A stretch of DNA of 64,000 nt from Sordaria brevicollis (lineage: Eukaryota > Ascomycota > Sordariomycetes > Sordariales > Sordariaceae). The translations under genes were made by a program, and so were the position numbers. Every line of letters starts with the position of its first letter. Position 1 is the first letter of the stretch. The notes below the pieces were generated by a model. That model saw only the letters and a program-made list of their open reading frames with translations, was not told the DNA's origin and did no database searches. Where the stretch lies: positions 620,001 to 684,000 of the forward strand of contig JAUTDP010000011.1 of the NCBI GenBank assembly GCA_033439795.1, read 5' to 3'. Shown here in pieces: positions 13,223 to 23,933 of this stretch.

Positions 13223-13413
13223 CCAAGTCCCAGGCGACCAAACCCCATGAACCCAAGCCCATTCCAGTTCGTAGCCACCATGCTACTTTCCAAGTCCCAG
13301 GCGACCAAATCCCGTAAACCTTGAGACTCCATACCCTTGTTGAAAGGCGCTAGCTAGATCAAAACCCCAGATCTAGCTGTTACCAAGTCCCAGGTGACCA
13401 AATCCCGTAGACC
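13223..13413. repeat. Three 31-bp imperfect direct repeats
   Basis: Copies at 13223-13253, 13290-13320 and 13383-13413 all begin CCAAGTCCCAGG and continue as CGACCAAA or TGACCAAA, then CCCC or TCCC. They differ at only a few positions. Spacing is 67 and 93 bases start to start, so they are dispersed rather than strictly tandem. The function is unknown. Confidence 0.85.
13352..13378. repeat. 9-bp perfect inverted repeat
   Basis: AGCTAGATC at 13352-13360 is mirrored by GATCTAGCT at 13370-13378 around a 9-nt spacer. It lies between repeat copies 2 and 3. It could form a small hairpin, but there is no other support for a function. Confidence 0.6.
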
Positions 13414-13518
13414 TAAACTCCCGTCCGTGTTTGTAATGCTCAAACCCCAGACTTGTTGTATCAACCCGTTTGCCCAAAGAAAAACCCGAGTGAAAAAATT
13501 ATTGATACCGCAACACCC

Positions 13519-13620
13519 TGTGCGTATCGTTTGTTCCTCTGTGCCCATGCATGTTGTTGATACCACACCTATCCCCCTGTGTGAATCGTATGCGCTGCTG
13601 TGCCCATTGTTGTGTGATAC
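13519..13620. repeat. Imperfect tandem duplication
   Basis: Two roughly 45-base units, at about 13519-13563 and 13578-13620, share the order TGTGNGNATCGT, then CTGTGCCCAT, then TTGTTG or TTGTGTGATAC. They are diverged but collinear. Confidence 0.5.
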
Positions 13621-14095
13621 AGTTGCTTGTTGAGTTGAGGAAGCGATGCTATTAGAGATAAGCAATACTGTATGTTGTTTGCGCATCGCTTCCTTCCAAG
13701 CAAGTTGTGGTGTTACTTTTTTTTCTGATGTTTTCTGTTTTCTGTTGTCTCTCTCTGCCAAATCAGGAAAATAGCGATGTAGCGAAGTGAAATAACGATG
13801 AAAGCGAAAAGTAAGAAAACCGTGTATGCCGAAGAAAATTTTGTAAGCCGCTGGAAACCCGTCAACTCCCATAAAGAAAGGAGTATCATGTTGTGTCAAA
13901 CCAGATATGCGCCGTGATAATGCCGTGAGATCGTTGAGCGATCAACTCCCAAGACCCAGCTAATAATGTTATGCGCTGTTGTAGTAGCAAATGAAGGAAA
14001 ATACCTCCGTGAGTCAGGTGTCGTGTCATCGAGGGGACTCGATGTCGACTCAGGGAAGTGACGAACCTCGTAGCAAGAAGTGACGTCTGGCCGGC

Positions 14096-16441
14096 CTAAT
14101 CCATAACCAGCACATCCGCCCTCCTAACCAACTTGGTCCCAATATTCATGCCCCTCGAATCATCCCTCATTGTCACACCGGGGGTAACCACCAACGAGAT
14201 CCTCATCTGCCTCTGTTGCAGCATCTGGCCCGTCATCTCGCTATTGACAGCGTTGTGGTTCTGCTCCACAAACTTGCTGCAGGTCTCGCCCCAGAGGTAG
14301 ACATATGTCATGCGGCTTTCCCAGCCCATCTGGGCAATCTCCCATGCGCGTTCCGCAATGCTGAAAAGATCGAACAGCGCCTCGTCACGGATGTCTGACT
14401 TGGGACCGGGAGGAAGGAAAGGGCCAACGAGTTTCTTGAACCGCTGGTAGTGGTCGTTGACTTTGTAGTTTTTAAACTCCTTCCACTTGGGATGCTTGAC
14501 CATCCCCTCGACGAGTTCAGCCTGGCGATCGACCATCGCTTGACGCTCGTGCGTCTTGGAGTGGTTGGTACTACCGCTGTCGCTCAGCTTGGCGGAGAGG
14601 GTGGCCATCTCCTTGTCGACGGAGGGCTCGTATCCCTGCCATCCTTCAGCTTGCAGCATGACGCTCGTGATATGTTGCGTCAGGAGACGCTCGACGAGGA
14701 AGGGGCGGGAGACGTCGTCGTTGAGCAGGTAGCTCACGTGCGACTCGCCGACTTTGCGGCCGCGGTTCGGGTACACGACTTCACACATGTAGCCAAAGAG
14801 GGAGGGCGAGTCGTTGCGGATGCGTGGCTCAACTTCGGGGGAGGGTCTGGCAAAGTATTTATGGCAAAAGGCCCGGATTACCAAGGAAAGAAGGTGCGAG
14901 AGCCTTTGGGAGAAGTCGCCGTCGGCGTCGGGTTGGACTGGGTCGCCCAGATTGCTACCTGTGTAGACGGCCGTGGGGGGAGCGATGGGAATCGATGGAC
15001 CGTGATTGGCCATGGCGCGCAGGTCGGCGCGGGTCACGAAGTTGCTGCCGCCGCGGTGGGAACCGCCGGAGCCGCGGGAGACGGGGGAGCCCCATTCGGA
15101 AATGACGCGGCCGGAGGCCTTCCGATTGGAGCCGGGGCCATTGCGGGAGTGGACGCTGCGTAGGTGGGCAGACGCGAGACCCGAAGCGGCACGGTGGGCG
15201 AGAGGACCGGAGAAGTTGGTGCCCGGAAGGAGATGGGGACCGTGGCCGCTGCGAGGAGGGCGAGGTTGAACGCTGGTGGTGATCCGGTCCTTCCAGTTGC
15301 GAGGGCCGGTCGGGGTTGGGGAGGGTGTCGTTTCAGTGACAGATGTGTAAGGAGTCGATGAGCGAGACAGCATCTCCATGGCTATGGCCCTCTCCTGGGG
15401 GTCTTTGCGGACTTGCATCCACAAGTGACGCTTTCCGGCGAGCTGCTCCTGAAGGGCCTGTTATCTGTTAGCTGTCTGCCCACGCGAGTAGTGTCGAATG
15501 ATAACATACCTTGATGACCCTCTCGTCCTCCTCCTTCTCGGCCCTCATACAGGCCTGCATCGTCTTGATGCGCTCATGCTCGGCCCGGATCTGCTCGCGC
15601 TCGGCTTGGATCTGCGCATGAGCACTGTCGTTATCCATAGTCTGCGACGAGTACATGCTGCGCAAGCTATCCAACTCGTCGGTCTTTTGGTCCAGCTCTA
15701 TGGCCAAGGCATCGGCAGCCTTCGACATGGCGGTGACATTCTTTACGACCTGTTGAATGTCGACGTCGAAACCCTGCTTGAATGCGGGTGGCACATGCTG
15801 GGACTTGTCGACGGCACCCTTCAGACCCAAGAGACGACGGGTGGCATCGTTAGCTTGCTTGTGAATATTCTTGTGAGTGTTAGCTGATGTCCAAGATAGT
15901 GAAAAAGCGAGAGCAGACTTACGGCAAGAGCGGGATGATCACTGCCATTAATTTCCATGGCACTCAGACCATGGGCCAACTGGCCAACCTGGTTTGGCGG
16001 CGTCACCTGGTTTTCAGGGGTATTGTACCGCTGGGGAGGACGCGACGATCCGGAAGGGTGGTAGCTCGCTCCAGGTTGGAAGTTAGTGAACGGCTGAAGC
16101 TGCTGATGTTGTTGGGGCTGGCCATGACTGTTTCCAACATACGTGCCGCTGCTAGAGCGCGTATGTGAAGAATTCATGGACACAGCAGACGCCATGGACG
16201 AGTTGCGCGAGTGGGAGGGACCACCGACACGAGCACCTCCACCGTGCTTGTCGCTGTCATTACTGGCAAGACTGTTGGAGAAGGTGTCTGTATCCGGAGT
16301 CTTGTAAGTCTTACTTCCCGATCCGGATTGCCACTGCTGTTGTTGAGCAGGCGCCTTTGGTGGCGGCGAGAAGAGAGAGAGCTGGATGCCGCCGCCGGCG
16401 TCGGACGAGCCGTCGCTGGAAAAGCTTCCGCGACCACCCAT
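14096..16441 (-). CDS. Fungal protein of unknown function with central coiled coil
   Basis: Exons on the - strand are 16441-15923, 15869-15510 and 15457-14096, giving 746 aa. Both introns (53 and 52 nt) are phase 0 with GTAAGT or GTATGT donors and CTAAC-type branch sites, so the model is well supported. The first 160 residues are low-complexity (Ser, Gly, Gln, Asn) and start MGGRGSFSSD. Exon 2 and early exon 3 encode a long charged helix, predicted coiled coil, rich in AEREQIRAEHERIK-like heptads. After a second Ser/Arg/Gly-rich linker, the C-terminal 270 residues look globular, with motifs such as LFGYMCEVVYPNRGRKVGESHVSYLL and a conserved-looking tail LVVTPGVTMRDD. I do not recognise a named domain. 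Intrinsically disordered ends around a coiled coil suggest a scaffold or regulatory role, but this is inference only. Confidence 0.85.
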
Positions 16442-19400
16442 GGTTAGCTGAGCGCAGTGTGAGCGCGGCTGAAGTTGTGATAGTGTTAGGTAATAGAAGC
16501 ACGAGGGCTCCCAAAGGTAGCTTTGCTGACGCGAGACTTCGCGGTGGCTGTCGATCAAGTAATTCACTCGAACTGCGAGAACTCGAGCAGAAAGCAGTTG
16601 AAAGAGAGGTTTTTCGACTGAGGCAGTTTTGCGCAATCAAGTTTGACTCCCAAATTCCAAGATCCAGGCGAGAAATATCTGGCAATGACTTTGCTTGAAT
16701 TTCCCGAGTGGAAGTTGGTGGTTGAAAAGTAGTAGAAAGGAGGAAGAAGTGGCGGGGTGGGAGGAGTTTCTTAAATACTGCAAAACGGTCCCCAATTTTT
16801 TTCAAATTTCCTGGCCGTGTGCGCGTGTTGCCCTGGGGACAAGAGTGGGCGTTGAATTAAGGTTTGATTGGCCCAGGACGAAAAGGTGAAGGGAAGGAAG
16901 GCACGGGAAGTTCAGACGAGTGTCCTCCCGTTGCTCGCGGCGTTTGACGCGAGGTGCTGGTCCCAGGTCCGCCGTGGAAATGGAAGGAGATGGACGGGCT
17001 GTGAACTCGCTGACCCGGCAACCGGGAAGGTTGGGCCTGGAAGCAGCCAGTGAGAGGCGGAGGAATCCTGTTGAGTGTCCCTAACTGGGGCAGTCGGCGA
17101 GTGTCCCGCGTTTGTTGGTTGAGATTAGGATGGAGCTGGAGGGACGGGACGGGTCGTCATCTCGAGTGACGGTGGTCACACGAGTGTTCAAGTGGGAGTG
17201 AAGGTTCACAAATACCTTCAATCCCCCGGTTGCTAAAAAAGTGATGTGTGAGTAACTTGGTCCCTGATGGGCTACGATGGAAGTCCACAGTAGTACTCTG
17301 GGTGAACTGTCGTGGTGGTTTCCAGAACGAGACGGCTCGATCTTGGCTGGTGTTTCTGTGAAGAGTCTGTCTAGCTTGAGGGAAATGAGGGTGAATTGCG
17401 TGTTCACGTTGACTGTTGCTCATAAGTGTAAACGCAGACATGTGCTCGATGAGGCTCAAGATTGTCAGATGGCAGTTGGAGGGACTACAGCCTTTCTCAA
17501 GGTGGAAAAGTCGGTCAGGACAGGGTACGCTGGAACCTCAGCACTGCTACTTCACGATGGAGTGACCCTTGTTTCAGCAACCTACTCCATTGACAGCAGC
17601 GGGAAAGGTAATTAGGACAATTTCTTGTTCTTTCAGAAAATGAACGATATATACTGGTTAAAACATGAACATCTGGAGGCTGGGAGGGTATTTGTTTCGC
17701 GCTGTACGGACTTCCGTGTGCAGAGTGATGGCAAATTGAAGGCATATTTGCGTCCAGTTTTCCTCACCGGACAGCCGCAACTAAGCACAGACAACATAGA
17801 CTAACAAAAAGTGATGTTTGAGATCAATCCACCTAGCACACATCCAAGAGCTGTTGCCAAACCACCAGTGGGGATGAACGGGTTGACTCATAGCATTTGA
17901 GAACAACTGTTTGTACTCGTTGCCAGATCACCACTCCATCTGAACTTTCAGTTGCTGTTCCTGTGTGACTATAAATAGAAATATCTCGCCTCCATTCCGT
18001 CCTTACTGTATTGAAAGAGATGAAGATGGCTTGCTTGAACCAAACCACGGAGGGACCGCGTCGTTGAACATCAACCACGATATAGAAGCAAGAAGGCCGG
18101 TGAAAGTTAAGTAAGTGGTGGTTTATGCTGGCAAGGAAGTCTGCGCTAGCAGTTGGGCAATGAGGTATTGAAGGTTTCCTGGTCAATGTTTGTGGCACGA
18201 CAACCCGATTGCTATAGAAGGATATGTTTTGTTTCAAGACCGAAGCAAAGTTTCTCTTCATCGTGAAGATATCGTCCATGACCTGCTAAGAAGTGTCTAT
18301 CAACCCAGTAACTAGTATGTAGAGGTTTGAAGCAAAAGGTTGACCAGAAGCCAGAATCATCGCGTATGAAAGAGCTCGAGCGTTTGTAAACCGTGAGATG
18401 CCAACAGAGTAGAGATGAAGGTTTCCAGACTTGGTAACGTTCTGTTCAAGGAGGCCCTTTCAGTATCGACGAGGCAGTTGACAACCGGTTGAAGGGCAAG
18501 TTTTCATTTCAAGATGAATTAGAGGTTCATCTAAGACCAGCAGCGGTCGTATGGCAGGTTTGTATTCTTTTCTGTTCGTGAGCTGGGAGGACAAGTGGCA
18601 AGGCAAGAGAAGGTTGGTAGTTGAACCGGAATGGAAGGCCTGACTTCAGGTTCCCTCCATTAGAAAAGATCTATACTACACTCGTAGGATGAACAAACAG
18701 AGAGACGACGACTGCCCTTGGCATGCGGAACCTCCTTTATCAAAGCCTCATAAACTCGACGTGACCATGGTCCTACCAGATACTCCCTCGGTTATACCAG
18801 TCACTACACCAAGTAAGGTCTCCCTTCTTCATTCCTCTCCGCCATAAAGAAAGGGTACGGGCATACCTTCCCTAGTTATCACCACAATCACAAGCACGTC
18901 TCAAGCAACGAAGCTTCAAATCAACCATTCATATATTTTTTTCATACTCAAACAAATTTCGCTGTATACGACAAACGAAATGAAAATGCATCTATGAAAA
19001 GAACAAGGTCATTGTATCGGATGCCACCCGATGTTATAGAACTCGTGAGCCGGAAAGGGAGAAAAGGAGGTTAATACCTTTAGGCCGATTGCACGGCCGA
19101 CGATGACATGTGCCTGTATGGAAGTTCTCCCTGGTGCTCAAAGTGCGTTGCCAGCGCATGTGCTGATGGTGTTGACTATGACTGATCTCGCCCTTGCCAC
19201 GAGGCGAGACCAAAGTCTCCAATTTGTCTCTTCTGGTGCCAGACAGAAAATCAGTATTCGGTCGCTTTAGCCGCTGTATGAGAAGAGCCGCTTGATGCAG
19301 AAGAAGAAGCAGTAGGCAAAGCCCCCAGTCCCACCCATTCACTCCCCCGGTTTCGAAAAGAATGGCAACGAGAAGCGGGCAGCGGGGACAACTGTCTGTC

Positions 19401-19757
19401 ATTGCAACTTCATCAGCGAGGAACAATGGTCTTTGTGATGACCTGGTGTGGCTGTGTGTGCTGTGAAAACCTTGAAGAGCAGAACTGAACTCCGATGCCG
19501 AGGTGAAGTTGTCGTTTTATGTCGATTGGCCGTAGACCGGTGGATATATCGTAAGGCAAATGGCTCGCTCGACGGCAGTGGAAAGAGTCAAAGGGATCCT
19601 AGAGAATAAGTGACGATCATTGCTCCCTCGTATGGAGACTTGTCGGAAACTCTGTAGTCCATGTTAGCATTCTCGTCCATAGCTTCCTAACCAACAGGGG
19701 ACAACATACAGTGAGAAATGCCTAGGAAACGCACGTCAAAAAGTCGTGATTAGCGTC
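16442..19757. other. Divergent leader and 3' region, no supported gene
   Basis: The first few hundred bases are the 5' leader and promoter of the - strand gene starting at 16441. The last part contains the 3' UTR of the splicing-factor gene and a probable UTR intron (19652-19709). Between about 17.0 and 19.5 kb I find only short open frames without recognisable features on either strand. Confidence 0.5.
19652..19709 (-). other. Probable 3' UTR intron of the RBM39-like gene
   Basis: Read on the - strand this 58-nt segment has a strong donor (GTATGT), a perfect branch site (GCTAAC) and a CTACAG acceptor with the correct spacing. It begins 48 nt after the stop codon at 19758. All the Neurospora-type intron signals are present, so splicing in the 3' UTR is likely, but no transcript evidence is available here. 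Confidence 0.65.
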
Positions 19758-21699
19758 TTAAATCGCCTTTGAGCGAGAGAACAAACTGCTGTAGACCGCA
19801 TCCACAACAGGCGCAGCGGTAATCATTCTTCCACCGAAATACCGGCCGTTCAAGCCCTTGATGGCGTTCTCTCCTCCCTGGACCTTGTCGAACTTGAGGT
19901 AGATGTCGCCGGCCGAGTTGGGATCTAGAGAAATGTGAACGACGTGGCCATACTTGGCCTCAGCCTCTTCGCGGACATCGTCCTCGAGCTCCTTGATCCA
20001 GTTTTCACCCTCTTCCCTGTTGAACGGTTAGCATTGGATCAGTCTGCAACAAAAGTGGGAAGACGTACTCAGCAGGGTCAAACATGTTATGGAGAACAAC
20101 GCATCGGCTAGCCATGTTAACGTTGACAGGCAACGGCTTGGTCTCTGTCTTGGGCTTGAGAATCTGTCGGTCAGGAACAACGCTAGCAGGTGGCTCGTCA
20201 GTTCGTGCCAGCTTCCTCATAAGGGCATCGCGACTATAGTTGTTAAAGTTGACACCGGCAACGTCGGTATCGTCGAGAGCGCTGGCACCGGTGCCCTTCT
20301 CGTTGTCGCGGGCGCCAGCGCGGTCGAAGTTGGAGTTCGGGGGGCCACGTCCACCGGCGCCCGAGAAAGCGGATCCCTGGAATTGTTGATGATGATTCTG
20401 GCCTTGGAATCTCTGCAGGAGATTGGCAGTGGACTCTGGGGTAAACTTATCGTTTCCAAGTCCCACACGAATCGGGCGACCGGCGAGGTCGAACCCGTTC
20501 ATCTTTTCGAGGGCCTCTCTGGCCTGACCAGCATCGCGGAACCTGTTGACGTATGTTAGCAAGCGATGTTCCGTCCATGGGATGGAAAAAGTGATGAACA
20601 TACTGTACAAATCCGTAACCACGGCTCCTACCGTTGTCATCCTTCTGGAGTTGCACAAACTCGAGCTCGCCAAAGGGCTCAAAGACATTCTGTAGATCCT
20701 GCTCCGTGATACTAAAATGGATATTGCCTACGTAGAGGCGGTGGAAGGGGATCGAGTTGGGGTGGTGTCCAGTGGACTCCGTGGTGCGCACTTGGCGGTT
20801 CTTCTCAGCCTCGGTAAGCTGGACGATGACAGGAATACCTAGGAGTTTCTGGCCAGTGAGCTGGAGAGCGGCTTGTACGGAGTCTTCGTTCTTAAATTCA
20901 ACATAACCAACGCTGTTATCGTTCATGTTAGCCTGTGTCTCTTTTATCGTGGAAGAAACTGCGGTGTAACATACCCCTTGGAACGGTTGCTGACTCTATC
21001 CTTCACAATCTGGGCCTCTGCAACAGGGCCGACCTTCTCGAAAAATTCCTTGAGCTCGCGAGTACGCAGACGGGCGGCCAGCTGCTGCACGAACACGGTG
21101 CGACGATCACGCTCGTCCTCGGTCAGGGGCGGAGGGGTGCCGTCTCGGGCCCTGGGCGTGTTTCTGCCGCTGCCACGGTGGCGGTCATCGTCACGGCGGC
21201 GGTAGCTGTCACCGCCGCGGTCGCGGTCCCTTGGCCGGTAGTAGCGGTTCGGGGAGCGGGATCGCGAGCGGCCTCCGCGGCCTCGGTAGTAGTCTCCATC
21301 TCTGTGACGGCGTGAGTGTCTGCCAGAATCACGGCTCCGGCTCCGACGCCTACTTCGGTGGCTTCCGGCCTCACTGCGGGGGGTGTCTCTACCAGCCTCA
21401 CTCGACGAGTTGCGAAGGCGGCCCGAACTACGGTCGCGATGTCTCCTGCCACGGTCTCTGCTGGCGTCCCTGCCCCGATCTCCACGATCTCCACGGTCAC
21501 CACGGTCACCACGGTCTCGGTCTCGCTCGCGCTCCTTGTCGCGGTCGCTGTCACGTTCGCGGCGTTCGGATTTGGAGCCGTTCTGGTCGACGGCGGCATC
21601 ACCATTTGTGGCGGCGGCAGGAGGGTCGACGTCCATCTGCTGCTCCTTGGTGGAGGCGGCAGTGGAATCGAGGAGGGCCTCGACGTCCAAGCCCGACAT
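19758..21699 (-). CDS. RBM39/Rsd1-type SR-like splicing factor, three RRMs
   Basis: Exons on the - strand are 21699-20975, 20912-20604, 20542-20069 and 20016-19758, giving 588 aa. All three introns (62, 61 and 52 nt) have GTAYGT donors and preserve conserved RRM sequence across the junctions. Residues 40-190 form an Arg-rich domain of RD, RG and RS dipeptides including GDR tandem repeats. RRM1 (about 200-275) has TVFVQQL and GVGYVEFKN as RNP2 and RNP1. RRM2 (about 302-372) has LYVGNI and [11 protein letters not shown]. The C-terminal RRM3 (about 495-580), following a long linker, contains [24 protein letters not shown] and is the U2AF-homology-type domain of this family. The family acts in the nucleus with U2AF/SF3b at 3' splice sites. 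Likely orthologue of S. pombe Rsd1 and human RBM39. Confidence 0.93.
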
Positions 21700-22755
21700 T
21701 TTGCGTAAGGTAGATGTGAAGTGTACGATTTGTTCCGTCTATATCGCTTTTCTCAGATTGAGGTGATGTGCTGTCGATACTTTTGATGAATTTGGCACAA
21801 GTGGAAATTGCAACAAGCACACAAAATTCGACGTGGCTGCCTTGATTGCGGAACTTGAATGGCAAGTACGTTGGATGTCCAGTCGAATGTTGGGAGTCGC
21901 AGTTTCCGGTCTGGCAATAAATTGGGAATGAACCGAAATGGCAGCCTCAAGGGGTCTGGGCGCTGAGACTTCAGGCTGTGGCGGGCGTTGACTGGCTGGC
22001 CGGTCGCCCGAGACAAATTGTTAGTGGCACACGTGACGTCCGCTCGCAGAAGTTGATCGATGCCAAGCCATTCACAGTGACCGCCTTTCTTCAGGGTCTG
22101 GGTTAGCCTACAGTAATGGAGGCTATGAGTGCCATAATTGATCGGAAGCTTTCACATTTCCTGTAGAGGCCAAGAGTGGTCAACAAGGTGCCAGGTGCGC
22201 ATCACGGACAACTCCCGAACCACCGCCAACAGCGATACTGACTACCAACACAATAAATAACACTCTTTTAGGTGACAAGATGAAGTTCGGTATGTTTCAA
22301 TTCATTCAAATTAACATTAGGGGGTATTGACCAACGACCATAAAAAAGAGCCAACAAATATCCATGATAATTTCCCCCCTTGCCGCCAGCCCTGTCCAGT
22401 CCAGTCCTGCCAAACCCAATAGCTTAGACGCCTCATCCGTCTTGTTCGCCCTATCAACCGGCCGCGAGACAATCCCAAACAGAAGCAGAACCCCTTCCCA
22501 TTCCCTTTTCTCTTTATTTGCCTGCCTGAAAAGTCCTGCCCACCCTTTCGTATGTACGGCGTCAATGCTTCATGAAATCTATCCTGCTATGTACATACTC
22601 GTCTTTTCGTCTTTTCTTTCATTACAAAAATTGGTTTTGTGTTAAAATAAGTATGTACTGTCCCACAACTGACACCTTACAAAGGGTAGTAGTCGGGCTG
22701 TGTGTGTGAAGAAGAGAGTTTCCGAATCCGACCAAGGTCCTGATAAAAAGGGCAC
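21700..22755. other. Intergenic region between two - strand genes
   Basis: It holds the promoter and leader of the RBM39-like gene (from 21700) and the 3' UTR of the fatty-acid hydroxylase (up to 22755). A tiny ATG-initiated frame on the + strand near 22280 is followed by a GTATGT sequence but has no coding continuation. No RNA gene or repeat seen. Confidence 0.5.
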
Positions 22756-23933
22756 TTAGTTCGTCTTGGGGTTGTACACAAGCTCGGTACCAAAGATCTT
22801 GTCCCAAAAGGCGCTGGTGACTCCGAAGCCGTTCTCGTAGTCGAGGAAGTGGTGGGCAAGGTGATACTTCTTGAGCTGCTTGTAGTAGGCAGGCAGGTTC
22901 TGGTGGTGGAGGAAGTAGTGGGTCATGTCGTAGAGGGTATAGCCGAAGACACCGCCGCAGAAGGCAGCAGTGGCGGCGAACCAGTTGAAGAAGAGGACGG
23001 CGTGGGCGAACTTCCAGAAGGGAGCGGCCAGGACGACGAAGAGGGTGGGCGGCATGACGAGGCGGTACCTGTCCATGGGCAGGTAGTGGTGGATGCCGTG
23101 GAGGAGGAAGTGGGCAGTGATGCCGACGCGGTTGTCGGGGAGGTAGCTGGAAAACACTTGGTTAGTCTTGTGTTCAGCTCTCGGGATGGTCTTTGAGGTA
23201 ATACTCACTAATCAAGGTGGAACAGGAAGCGATGCAGAACGTATTCGATCAAGGTCCAGAAAGCGAGGCCAAATCCGAAGTAGCCGGCCACAGGCGCAAC
23301 ACTGCCAAAGCCCTGGAAAGCGACGTAGACACCGTACGAGACGGGTGGCCACCAAACAAGCGGAATCAACCACCACGGCGTCTTGGACAGAGGCTCAAGG
23401 AAGTTGCCAAACAAAGGCGCAGACTCTCCTCCCTTGTAGTGGCGTGGACGATGGACCTGGTCAAGGTAGAAGTCCTTGGAGAAACCACCGTTCCAGATCT
23501 GCATGAACAGCGGCTTGTTCAAGTCGAGGAACTTGTGTGTCTTGTAGTCGGCGTTGTAGTCGGTGTCCTTGCTGAGGTCCTCTTCGCAGGACATACCCGT
23601 CCGAGGATGAACCCAAGCCTCTTCCTTTCCGTTCTCGCCGCCCTTTGCCTTTCCGTTCGCCGAAGCGCCGTTTCCAGATTCGAGAAATCCCACCAGCGAC
23701 TCATCGAGGACTTCGTATGCGGCCTCAGAGTGGGTATGCGACGCCTCGTCCTTGAGGATGGCGCCAATGTCCTTGCCAGCCCAGTCGAGAACAAGATCAG
23801 CACCACCGGGGTGGGAGTCGAGGAAGTCGGTCACATCGTAGACATTCTTGCCAACCGTGACATAGCAAGACTTTGCCGAGTTGTGCGACTCGACCTCGTC
23901 GATGGTGAATGTGGGGAGCGTGACGCCCGGCAT
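22756..23933 (-). CDS. scs7: Sphingolipid fatty-acid 2-hydroxylase (Scs7/FA2H type)
   Basis: Exons on the - strand are 23933-23209 and 23146-22756 with one 62-nt intron, giving 371 aa, close to the usual family length. The N-terminus is a cytochrome b5 domain (residues about 8-85) with the heme motif HPGG at 41-44 and a second heme histidine near 66-68. After a charged linker come the membrane segments and the di-iron hydroxylase histidine clusters HRFLFH, HGIHH, HYFLHH and HLAHH. The intron lies between the first and second clusters, and splicing yields HLDYYLPDNR without a gap. The enzyme 2-hydroxylates very-long-chain fatty acids of ceramide at the ER, using electrons from its own b5 domain. 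The C-terminus YNPKTN lacks a canonical KKXX signal, although a lysine is near the end. Confidence 0.95.

Larger units (their letters stand above)
12823..14095. other. Convergent intergenic region with short repeats
   Basis: This lies between the stops of the + strand transcription factor and the - strand gene at 14096. It carries three copies of a 31-bp direct repeat, a second duplicated element near 13519-13620, and a short perfect inverted repeat at 13352-13378. No open frame resembles a protein. Confidence 0.6.

Noticed and set aside
17833..18279. 148-codon - strand frame starting with ATG
   Set aside because: No recognisable domain, no neighbouring exons, and amino-acid composition like random translation.
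22279..22330. ATGAAGTTCG followed by GTATGT, like the first exon of an SPX-domain gene
   Set aside because: The only AG that could follow would give an intron of about 35 nt, shorter than usual, and the frame then stops after a few codons. At most a relic.
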